Positions 7,175-13,814 of a stretch of 23,001 nucleotides of DNA are shown here, piece by piece. The DNA comes from JAVVPL01 sp036655775. Its GTDB lineage: Bacteria; Bacteroidota; Bacteroidia; Bacteroidales; P3. A program made the translations under genes and the position numbers. The stretch lies in the NCBI GenBank assembly GCA_036655775.1, contig JAVVPL010000024.1, positions 1-23,001 on the forward strand. Direction: 5' to 3'. How positions within the stretch are numbered: position 1 is the first letter of the stretch; the number at the start of each line of letters is the position of its first letter. Under the pieces are notes generated by a model. It searched no databases. It was given only the letters and a program-made list of their open reading frames with translations, and was not told the DNA's origin.

Positions 7175-7435
7175 ATGGACACATACACCCATAATCCAGA
7201 ATTGAATCGTTTTGAAATGCTTGTTGATAATCATTTAGCTTATGTTGAATATCATATAGAACCGCCTTATATAGATATTATTCATACCATAGTGCCCAAA
7301 GAAATAGAAGGACGAGGTATTGCGGCACAGTTGGTAGCAGCAACCTATCGGTATGGGGAGCAAGAACATCTGCAAGCCAAAGCAAGTTGTTCGTATGCCA
7401 AAGTTTGGCTTCAAAGGCATCCTAGTGCTTCCTAA
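7175..7435 (+). CDS. Small GNAT-like N-acetyltransferase (YjdJ/CG type)
   Basis: The 86-aa protein has the short acetyltransferase layout: a strand block FEMLVDNHLAYVEY, then IIHTIVPKEIEGRGIAAQLV, where EGRGIAAQLV (45-54) is the acetyl-CoA pyrophosphate-binding loop, and a final CSYAKVWLQRHP (71-82). This agrees with the small Gcn5-related family found next to varied metabolic genes. Known human and bacterial members are poorly characterised, and the substrate is unknown. It begins 26 nt after the nitroreductase and is probably cotranscribed with it. It ends 86 nt before the 3' end of the convergent metal transporter gene. I saw no hairpin in that gap. Confidence 0.85.
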   Translation: MDTYTHNPELNRFEMLVDNHLAYVEYHIEPPYIDIIHTIVPKEIEGRGIAAQLVAATYRYGEQEHLQAKASCSYAKVWLQRHPSAS

Positions 7436-7521
7436 GACATCCTCTAAAGCGGAAGAATATCATCAAAATTAGTATAAAAAAAAGGAAGTCAACCGTATTG
7501 TCACGCCTATATTAAACGATT

Positions 7522-8409
7522 TCAATTACACCAAGTGCAATTACATTCTTCGCCCAGAGCCTCTATTTCGATAGTTGCATGTGTAATATCAAATTGATTT
7601 TTTAAAAGCTCCCTTGCCTCTTGTTTCACCTTGTTTTCTCCTTGAGCGGTACTACTTACAAGATGTACCGAAAGAATGGTATATTCATTGTCCATACTCC
7701 AAATATGTAAATCATGAATAGAATGTACGCCAGATATTTCTTTAAGTGCTTTTTCAATCATAGCAAGTTCAACACCTTCGGGCACTCCCTGCAATATGAT
7801 AGTCATTACCGATTTCATATTTTTGAAAACATTAAATAAAATAAATAAACTGATAGCCAAGGAAAGTATGGGATCTATGATAGGGATATTGAAAAAATAC
7901 ATCAAAATACTTCCTAGCAACACGGCAATCCATCCTAAGACATCTTCCAATAGATGCAGACTTACCACTTTTGCATTCAGTGATTTTCCTTTTTGGAGTC
8001 GCAACACGGCATATCCATTAATTACAATCCCAATAATGGCAAAAACAAACATGCCTTTGGCATCTGAAACCTGCGGATTGAAAAGACGAGGTATCGTTGC
8101 TATCAAAATAATAATAGAACCCGTTAGCAATACTAAAGAATTGATAATCGCACCCACCAACGAAAAACGTTTGAGCCCATACGAAAATTTTTGAGAAGGA
8201 GGACGTTTGGAAATCTTTTCAAAATACCAAGATACGCCCAAGGAAATGCTATCTCCAAAATCATGTAAAGCATCGGAGGTAATAGCCAAACTATGGGTAT
8301 ATATTCCACCGAAAACTTCAAAAATCGCAAAGCCTAAATTGAGAAAAAAAGCAAGGGAGATATTTTTACTATTTCCGTCTAAAGGTTTGTGGGTATGTGT
8401 ATGTGCCAT
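7522..8409 (-). CDS. Cation diffusion facilitator (CDF) family metal efflux transporter
   Basis: The 295-aa inner-membrane protein has six predicted membrane helices and a cytoplasmic C-terminal domain, as in the ZitB/CzcD branch of CDF exporters, which drive Zn(II) or similar ions out by proton antiport. The start MAHTHTHKPL is His-rich. Helix 2 carries SDALHDFGD, with H49 and D53 as the likely transport-site pair, and helix 5 carries HLLEDVLGW, providing the other His/Asp pair. This fits zinc-type members. The C-terminal domain (about 205-285) contains IHDLHIWSMDN. It ends E-C289-N-C291-T-W-C294-N, a possible extra metal-binding tail. The gene is monocistronic, with its own promoter at 8429-8461, and diverges from the GT51 gene. 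The metal is inferred, not shown. Confidence 0.92.
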   Translation of the reverse strand: MAHTHTHKPLDGNSKNISLAFFLNLGFAIFEVFGGIYTHSLAITSDALHDFGDSISLGVSWYFEKISKRPPSQKFSYGLKRFSLVGAIINSLVLLTGSIIILIATIPRLFNPQVSDAKGMFVFAIIGIVINGYAVLRLQKGKSLNAKVVSLHLLEDVLGWIAVLLGSILMYFFNIPIIDPILSLAISLFILFNVFKNMKSVMTIILQGVPEGVELAMIEKALKEISGVHSIHDLHIWSMDNEYTILSVHLVSSTAQGENKVKQEARELLKNQFDITHATIEIEALGEECNCTWCN

Positions 8410-8428
8410 TATCTGTGACTTAATTGTA

Positions 8429-8461
8429 CAAAGTTAGTGTAATTTTTTGACATATTGCAAA
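8429..8461 (-). promoter_or_regulatory. Promoter of the CDF transporter gene
   Basis: Read on the - strand, TTTG (8461-8458) is followed after 21 bp by TAACTTTG (8436-8429), an exact TAnnTTTG. The start codon lies about 20 nt downstream. Confidence 0.75.
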
Positions 8462-8480
8462 GCCCTACGTATTAAAATTA

Positions 8481-8512
8481 TTTACGTATAAAAAAAAATA
8501 TAAGTACCTTTG
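8481..8512 (+). promoter_or_regulatory. Promoter of the AsmA-like/GT51 gene
   Basis: TACCTTTG at 8505-8512 matches TAnnTTTG exactly. A TTTA at 8481-8484 stands 20 bp upstream as a weak -33. The leader to the ATG at 8547 is short, about 28 nt, which supports that ATG over the upstream TTG. Confidence 0.6.
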
Positions 8513-8546
8513 TGTTTCTAAAACTTTACCATTGTTATCTACATCC

Positions 8547-10496
8547 ATGTCCAAAAAAAAATGTTTTGTAATTATAGCAACTACTGTTTGCATTTGTTTC
8601 ATCCTGCTTTTTGCATTCAAAAATAAAATTGCAAATTTTTATTTGCAACATAAAATTGCAGAAGTGCAAGATACCTATGCTTTGAAAATTGCCTATACCA
8701 GTTTTAAAGTAAAAGGTTTGAATACCTTAGAAATAAAAGGACTTAAAGTAAATGATAGCTTGTTTACATTGGACGAAGCGCATATTCAGTTTTCATTTTT
8801 TAAAATGCTTTTCGGAAAACTCAGTTTACGTTCCATTGACTCTAAGAACTTGTTTGTATCTCTTGTAAAAACCGATTCTAGTAGTAATTTTGAACATATA
8901 TACAAAGGAGCCAAAGAAGCCGAAAATTATATTGATCATTTAGTACATAAAAAAGTAAATTACAAAAGAGAAATAAGCAAATTATCCAATTTAATATTCA
9001 ATCTATTACCTTCGGATGCCCATTTTGTAAATACCTCTATATCTTATACTAATCCTACCTATTCCATAAAAATAAATTGTGCCCAATGGGTACTTGCAAA
9101 TCAAAATTATACCGCTGAAATTCGGTATATAGAAAACAATGCACAAGTACAAAATGCGCAGACCTGGCGTATCAAAGGCCTTTTAAATCACAAAACAGAA
9201 AAAATTTCCTGTATCTGTTATGCCAAGGATACACAAAATATGCAAATTCCTTTTATTCGATATAAGTGGAATGCCGATGTACAAAGTGACACCCTCTTTT
9301 TTACATGGGAAAACAAAAATGAACAAGAAGGAAAACTAATATTAGAAGGACAAGCACGCATTCGAGGCCTACATATTTATCATCCCAAAATAGATCAAGA
9401 GCCCCTTCTTTTAGAACAACCATCTGCCAATTTCACTCTACGAATAGGTGAAAATAGTATAGAGTTAGATTCTGCCTCTGTGCTGAGTTGTAATGGATTT
9501 AGTTTTAATCCTTATATACGTGCAGAAAAAAAAGCGCAATGGCATCTTGTGACTCGCATTAATAAAGCCAATTTTGAAGCTCAACAATTCTTTTCCGCAC
9601 TACCACCGACTTTGTTTACTAGTCTTTATGGGATTGAAACCAAAGGGACCCTTTCCTATCATTTTCTCTTAGATATAGATTTTAGTCATTTGGATACACT
9701 CAAATTGGAATCACATTTGAGTTCCAAAAATTTCAATATTTCAAAATATGGCAATGCCAATTTAGCAAAGATGTCGCAAGCATTTTTATACACCGCTTAT
9801 GAACATGGAGTGCCTGTAAAGACCTTTGAAGTTTCGCCTGCGTATCCTGCATTTACGCCTCTTGCAGAGGTTTCGCCTGTTTTACAAATGGCCATTTTAC
9901 AATCAGAGGATGGCGGTTTTTTTTATCATCAAGGTTTTCTTAGTGGCGCTTTTCAAAAGGCTTTAATCACCAATATTAAAAGAGGTAAATTTGCCAAAGG
10001 AGGTAGTACGATCAGTATGCAATTAGTAAAAAATGTATTTTTGAGTAGAAATAAAACCATTGCTCGAAAAATGGAAGAAATGTTGTTGGTTTGGTTAATC
10101 GAAACGCAGCGTTTGACCAGTAAAGAACGAATGTTTGAAGTCTATTTAAATATTATAGAATGGGGCCCTGGCATTTATGGAGTAGGAGAGGCCACGCAGT
10201 ATTATTTTGGAAAAACGCCAGCACAAGTTAATACCCAAGAAGCCATTTTTTTGGCTAGTATTATTCCTTCTCCTAAAAGAGCCTTACAGATGTTTGATGC
10301 CCAAGTTAAACTTCGTCCATATATAGCAGGCCATTATCGATTAGTAACAGAACGGCTTAAAATCAAAGGTGTAATTTCACCCGAAGAAGCCTTGGAAGTA
10401 AAGCCTGAGGTTACTTTACGCCTTGAATTGCAACATAAAGTTGAGCAAATGTATCAAAGTCAAGAAGAGGCCCTTCAAGATGAAAAAGAATTTTAA
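8547..10496 (+). CDS. Monofunctional peptidoglycan glycosyltransferase (GT51) with AsmA-like N-terminal region
   Basis: The product has 649 aa from the ATG at 8547; the frame is open from a TTG at 8532. One membrane anchor (about residues 6-24) leads into a periplasmic region of about 400 aa with AsmA-like strand patterns (FKVKGLNTLEIKGLKVND). The catalytic domain follows. All GT51 motifs are present: E454-D455 with H460 (SEDGGFFYH), GGSTISMQ at 485-492, the helix RKMEEMLLVWLIE, and ERMFEVYLNIIEWGPGIYGVGEA with YFGK. This enzyme class polymerises lipid II into glycan strands. No transpeptidase domain follows, so crosslinking must come from other proteins. The AsmA-like part may sense or position the enzyme near the outer membrane, which is inference. 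Such fusions are common in Bacteroidota. Confidence 0.88.
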   Translation: MSKKKCFVIIATTVCICFILLFAFKNKIANFYLQHKIAEVQDTYALKIAYTSFKVKGLNTLEIKGLKVNDSLFTLDEAHIQFSFFKMLFGKLSLRSIDSKNLFVSLVKTDSSSNFEHIYKGAKEAENYIDHLVHKKVNYKREISKLSNLIFNLLPSDAHFVNTSISYTNPTYSIKINCAQWVLANQNYTAEIRYIENNAQVQNAQTWRIKGLLNHKTEKISCICYAKDTQNMQIPFIRYKWNADVQSDTLFFTWENKNEQEGKLILEGQARIRGLHIYHPKIDQEPLLLEQPSANFTLRIGENSIELDSASVLSCNGFSFNPYIRAEKKAQWHLVTRINKANFEAQQFFSALPPTLFTSLYGIETKGTLSYHFLLDIDFSHLDTLKLESHLSSKNFNISKYGNANLAKMSQAFLYTAYEHGVPVKTFEVSPAYPAFTPLAEVSPVLQMAILQSEDGGFFYHQGFLSGAFQKALITNIKRGKFAKGGSTISMQLVKNVFLSRNKTIARKMEEMLLVWLIETQRLTSKERMFEVYLNIIEWGPGIYGVGEATQYYFGKTPAQVNTQEAIFLASIIPSPKRALQMFDAQVKLRPYIAGHYRLVTERLKIKGVISPEEALEVKPEVTLRLELQHKVEQMYQSQEEALQDEKEF

Positions 10497-10535
10497 ATAA
10501 AATTAATCACGTTCTCTCTTATATGTATTTACTAT

Positions 10536-11138
10536 ATGGATATAAAACTTTTTTTTAGCGCGTTCTTTGCTTTTTTAGCCTTAGTGAACCCTATGCAAAA
10601 ACTCTTTGTTGTATTTTCTTTGCAAAACAAATATACCCCAGCAGAACTTAAACGAATTGTTTGCCGTGCCACACTTACGGCATTGGGTATTTTAATACTT
10701 TTTTTATTTTTGGGCGATGCCATTCTTACGTATATTTTCAATTTGCATATTTATGCTTTTCAAGTTACTTGTGGGGTAGTTTTATTTTACAATGGTTTTG
10801 TTGGACTGCAAAAGGGCGCTTTTTTAACCATTGACAAGGATACGCGTATGGAAGATATTATTGCGGTTCCGATTGCTGTGCCCATGATTGCAGGCCCAGC
10901 CACGATTACAGCTGTAGTTACCATGCCCTCTATTTATGGACAATTGACCACCTTATTCGCTGTAAGTTTGGCCATCGGGGTCAATTTATTGATTATGCTC
11001 AATGCAGGGAAGATAGGGGCCTTATTGGTAAAACGGAATATATTGATGCCGATGATTCGTATCACGGGTTTAATTGTTGCCGCTATTGGAGCACAGATGA
11101 TATTTAATGGCATATTGACTTTTATACAAGCCATATAA
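10536..11138 (+). CDS. MarC family integral membrane protein
   Basis: The 200-aa protein is made almost wholly of six hydrophobic helices. It opens LFFSAFFAFLALVNPMQKLFVVF, where ALVNP is the family's hallmark, and has the second signature AVPMIAGPATITAVV in the middle. It ends MIRITGLIVAAIGAQMIFNGI, again typical of MarC/UPF0056 proteins. The founding member was once linked to multiple antibiotic resistance, but that link was later withdrawn, so the function remains unknown; a transporter role is usually assumed. The gene starts 39 nt after the GT51 gene and may be cotranscribed with it. It ends 20 nt before the 3' end of oxyR on the other strand, without a visible terminator. Confidence 0.92.
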   Translation: MDIKLFFSAFFAFLALVNPMQKLFVVFSLQNKYTPAELKRIVCRATLTALGILILFLFLGDAILTYIFNLHIYAFQVTCGVVLFYNGFVGLQKGAFLTIDKDTRMEDIIAVPIAVPMIAGPATITAVVTMPSIYGQLTTLFAVSLAIGVNLLIMLNAGKIGALLVKRNILMPMIRITGLIVAAIGAQMIFNGILTFIQAI

Positions 11139-11158
11139 GAGCCCCCATACTTCCCGTT

Positions 11159-12088
11159 TTATAAGTGAATGGCAAATTTTTTCAAATGAGGATCAATCAT
11201 TTTGGAAGGAATAATTTGTTTCACTATATCGGCACACATATTCAGTATGCGTTCACGCACAAAATCCTCTCTAAATACCAAGGAAATTTCACGTACCACC
11301 GCAGGGGCAATGAGTGGTCGTATATTCTTTTGTTGTTGTGCATTTAAAAAGGCAAGATGCAATTCGGGAATAATGGTATATCCCCCATTGGTATCCACAA
11401 TTTTGATAAGGGTATCAATACTGCCTGCTTCATACAAACTTCTAAAGTTTTCATGATTTTTAGTGCAAAAATTGAGTACTTGATTGCGTAGACAATGTCC
11501 TTCTTGTAAGACCCAAAGGTGTTGGTTAGGCATATTCTTTGATCGAATTTCTTTTTTTGCAAATAAAGGATCCAAGGGCGAAACATAGCCAATAAATTCT
11601 TCATAATAAAGGGGGATTTCTAAAAGGTGTTCCTCTTCCAAAGGAGTTGCTAAAATAGCTAAATCAATTTCTGCATTTGAGAGTTTTTCAATGATCATAT
11701 CCGTTCGCATTTCAGATACATGTAAATTAATTTTAGGATAGCTAAGATGCAATTCTTTGATAAATGAAGGTAAAATATAGGGTGCCACGGTTGGAATAAT
11801 TCCCAAATGTAAATCGCCTTCCAATCGATTTTTTTCCGTAGCCACAATTTCGTTAAGTCCACGTGTATTAAAAAGAATTGTTCTGGCTTGATGAATAATT
11901 TTTTTGCCCAAAGGAGTGGGGGCTATGGGATGTGCATTTCTGTCAAAAATAATTACATCCAATTCACTTTCTAATTTTTGTATCATCGCACTGAGCGTGG
12001 GTTGCGTGATATTACAAGATTCAGCGGCATTGACAAAGTGACGATATTGGTCCAAGGCTACAATATATTCCAATTGTTGAAGAGTCAT
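11159..12088 (-). CDS. oxyR: OxyR, LysR-type hydrogen peroxide sensor
   Basis: The 309-aa protein has an N-terminal winged helix-turn-helix (ITQPTLSAMIQKLESEL, about 27-43) and a LysR effector domain from about residue 90. The redox loop reads EGHCLRNQVLNFC. Its cysteines fall at 199 and 208, the same numbers as the disulfide-forming pair of E. coli OxyR, and the flanking GHCLR is the family signature. Oxidised OxyR activates peroxide defence genes. Its neighbour on the other strand is a peroxiredoxin, a classic target, and the 118-bp spacer holds inverted repeats that overlap this gene's own -7 box, consistent with autoregulation. It ends convergently with the marC-like gene. The identification is strong. 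Confidence 0.95.
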   Translation of the reverse strand: MTLQQLEYIVALDQYRHFVNAAESCNITQPTLSAMIQKLESELDVIIFDRNAHPIAPTPLGKKIIHQARTILFNTRGLNEIVATEKNRLEGDLHLGIIPTVAPYILPSFIKELHLSYPKINLHVSEMRTDMIIEKLSNAEIDLAILATPLEEEHLLEIPLYYEEFIGYVSPLDPLFAKKEIRSKNMPNQHLWVLQEGHCLRNQVLNFCTKNHENFRSLYEAGSIDTLIKIVDTNGGYTIIPELHLAFLNAQQQKNIRPLIAPAVVREISLVFREDFVRERILNMCADIVKQIIPSKMIDPHLKKFAIHL

Positions 12089-12101
12089 AGTATATAGTTT
12101 T

Positions 12102-12127
12102 TATCTATACAAAGATAGTAAATATCT
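12102..12127. promoter_or_regulatory. Candidate OxyR operator: overlapping inverted repeats
   Basis: TATC (12102-12105) and GATA (12114-12117) form one inverted repeat. AGATA (12113-12117) and TATCT (12123-12127) form a second, sharing the middle half-site. The cluster covers the oxyR -7 box and ends 1 bp before the -33 TTG (12129) of the peroxiredoxin promoter. That is the expected arrangement for a LysR-type regulator that represses itself and activates its neighbour. Binding is inferred. Confidence 0.55.
12110..12117 (-). promoter_or_regulatory. -7 box of oxyR
   Basis: On the - strand, TATCTTTG (12117-12110) is an exact -7 match about 21 nt before the oxyR start. No clear -33 TTG is seen upstream of it, so it may be weak or activator-dependent. 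It lies inside the inverted-repeat cluster. Confidence 0.6.
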
Positions 12128-12128
12128 G

Positions 12129-12159
12129 TTGTATGTATGGTATAATTGAGCTACTTTTG
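12129..12159 (+). promoter_or_regulatory. Promoter of the peroxiredoxin gene
   Basis: TTG at 12129-12131 and TACTTTTG at 12152-12159 are 20 bp apart and match the Bacteroidota consensus. The leader is about 40 nt and contains the 11-bp tandem repeat at 12164-12185. Confidence 0.72.
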
Positions 12160-12163
12160 TTTC

Positions 12164-12185
12164 ATAAAGTTAAAATAAAGTTAAA
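12164..12185 (+). repeat. Perfect 11-bp tandem repeat in the peroxiredoxin leader
   Basis: ATAAAGTTAAA occurs twice head to tail (12164-12174 and 12175-12185), downstream of the -7 box and 21 bp before the ATG. The 11-bp period is about one helical turn. Confidence 0.85.
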
Positions 12186-12206
12186 CAAATAAAAAAACAA
12201 AGTATT

Positions 12207-12920
12207 ATGGAAACAAATAATCCCGTTTATGCAATGCCTCGTATTGGGGATAAAGCTCCTTCATTCAAAGCTGTTACCACACAAGGTGATATTAATTTTC
12301 CAGAACAATATGAAGGTAAATGGAAAATTCTTTTTAGTCATCCTGCCGATTTTACGCCTGTATGTACTTCGGAATTTATGACTTTTGCTAGTATGGCACC
12401 TGAATTTGAGGCTCTCAATTGTCAGTTGGTGGGTTTGTCGGTAGATGGTTTGTACAGTCATATCGCATGGTTGCGTACTATCAAAGATAAGATTGAATAC
12501 AAAGGCATGAAGAATGTAGAAGTAAAATTCCCATTAATTGAAGACATCACTATGGAAGTAGCCAAAATGTATGGAATGCTACAACCTGGTGAAAGTACTA
12601 CAAAAGCAGTGAGAGCTGTATTCTTTATTGATCCACAAAATATTATCCGTACCATTATTTACTATCCATTGGCTTTAGGTCGTAATTTTGATGAACTCAA
12701 ACGTGTTTTAGTAGGTTTACAAACCGCAGATGCTTTCTCTGTGGCTCTTCCTGCCGATTGGCGTCCTGGCGATGAAGTGATTATGCCTACAGCGGGTTCT
12801 TGCGGTGTAGCAAAAACCAGAATGGAAGGTTCTGAAGAAGGTGTAACTTGTCATGATTGGTTCTTTTGCACCAAAAAATTGCTTAAGACCGAAATTGAAA
12901 AAGTATTAGGGAAATTATAA
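12207..12920 (+). CDS. Prx6-subfamily (three-cysteine, archaeal-like) peroxiredoxin
   Basis: The 237-aa protein reduces hydrogen peroxide and organic peroxides. The peroxidatic cysteine is C53 in ADFTPVCTSEF. The long C-terminal arm (about 170-237) with PADWRPGDEV and CHDWFFCTKK is the mark of the Prx6 group. C215 and C221 match the paired resolving cysteines of the Aeropyrum-type enzyme (six residues apart), and C72 and C199 are extra. The cytoplasmic location follows from the lack of a signal peptide. Thioredoxin is the usual reductant in this group. It is divergent from oxyR and separated by a spacer with a candidate operator, so peroxide induction is likely. It is not the typical AhpC, which would be about 187 aa. 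A strong terminator follows. Confidence 0.93.
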   Translation: METNNPVYAMPRIGDKAPSFKAVTTQGDINFPEQYEGKWKILFSHPADFTPVCTSEFMTFASMAPEFEALNCQLVGLSVDGLYSHIAWLRTIKDKIEYKGMKNVEVKFPLIEDITMEVAKMYGMLQPGESTTKAVRAVFFIDPQNIIRTIIYYPLALGRNFDELKRVLVGLQTADAFSVALPADWRPGDEVIMPTAGSCGVAKTRMEGSEEGVTCHDWFFCTKKLLKTEIEKVLGKL

Positions 12921-12966
12921 ACGCACGAATCTCTAAGAGAATTTTGGTTTAGATTTGTAATTTTTA

Positions 12967-13012
12967 AAAAAAGAAGAGGGTGACTGAAATATCAGACACC
13001 CTCTTCTTTTTT
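12967..13012. terminator. Bidirectional intrinsic terminator
   Basis: The stem AAAAAAGAAGAGGGTG pairs with CACCCTCTTCTTTTTT (12967-12982 and 12997-13012). It continues after an A/A mismatch with CTGA/TCAG around a 4-nt loop. A-tract and T-tract at the two ends let it stop transcription from both the peroxiredoxin (+) and yebC (-) sides. Confidence 0.92.
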
Positions 13013-13083
13013 ATATATTCGTTCTAATTTTCAAAAATATACTTGTTCAAAAATTAGTAATATTCTATTTTGCGATCTGTTTT

Positions 13084-13794
13084 TTATCGCATATTGTGAT
13101 AGACATTTTGTACGTCATCGTCTTCATCAAACTTAGCCAAGAGTTTTTCAATTTCAACTTGTTGTTCGGCAGTTACTTCTTTGGTGTCGGTAGGGATCCG
13201 TTCAAAACGACCCGAAATAAGTTCAAATGAATTTTCTTCAATGTATTTTTGAATATCTCCATACGATTCAAAAGGACCGTAAATCATGATATTGCCATCT
13301 TCGTCGGCAAATACATCTTCCACATTAAAATCAATTAATTCTAATTCTAATTCTTCTAAACTCAAACCTTCTTTGTTTTTTATTTTAAATACACATTTGT
13401 GTTCAAAAACAAAGGCAAGACAACCTGCAGTGCCTAAAGAACCATTAAATTTATTGAAATAGCTGCGCACATTGGCCACTGTACGTGTATTATTGTCGGT
13501 AGCTGTTTCCACAAGTATGGCCACGCCATAAGGACCATAGCCTTCAAAAACCACTTCTTTGTAATCGGCTTTATCTTTTTCAATGGCGCGTCGAATGGCT
13601 CTTTCCACATTTTCTTTTGGCATATTTTCCGACTTGGACTCTTGAATTAAAGCGCGCAAGTGTGGATTCATATTCGGATCTGTACCCGATTTTGCGGCCA
13701 TCGTAATTTGTTTACCAAGCCGAGTGAACACGCGAGCCATATTGCCCCAGCGTTTAAATTTAGTTGCTTTTCTATATTCAAATGCTCTTCCCAT
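13084..13794 (-). CDS. yebC: YebC/PmpR/TACO1 family protein
   Basis: The 236-aa protein matches YebC along its full length: MGRAFEYRKATKFKRWGNMA at the start, the helical domain with NPHLRALIQESKSENMPKENVERAIRRA (about 43-70), EVVFEGYGPYGVAILVE, and the NVRSYFNKFNGSLGTAGCLAFVFE segment. It was long annotated as a transcription regulator; work on the family now shows that members act on translation, easing ribosome stalling at proline-rich stretches, as does mitochondrial TACO1. It starts 20 nt after yidC ends on the same strand, so both are probably one transcript. The end lies near the shared terminator at 12967-13012. The family is sure; which of the two roles dominates here is not visible. 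Confidence 0.95.
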   Translation of the reverse strand: MGRAFEYRKATKFKRWGNMARVFTRLGKQITMAAKSGTDPNMNPHLRALIQESKSENMPKENVERAIRRAIEKDKADYKEVVFEGYGPYGVAILVETATDNNTRTVANVRSYFNKFNGSLGTAGCLAFVFEHKCVFKIKNKEGLSLEELELELIDFNVEDVFADEDGNIMIYGPFESYGDIQKYIEENSFELISGRFERIPTDTKEVTAEQQVEIEKLLAKFDEDDDVQNVYHNMR

Positions 13795-13814
13795 AGTATA
13801 TAAATTTTAAAAAA

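Noticed and set aside
7436..7521. Terminator between the convergent GNAT-like and CDF genes
   Set aside because: I found no stem longer than three or four pairs, only an A tract; not enough to call.
7796..8194. 132-aa open frame on the + strand inside the CDF transporter gene
   Set aside because: It is antisense to a clear membrane protein gene, has no recognisable motif, and lacks its own promoter.
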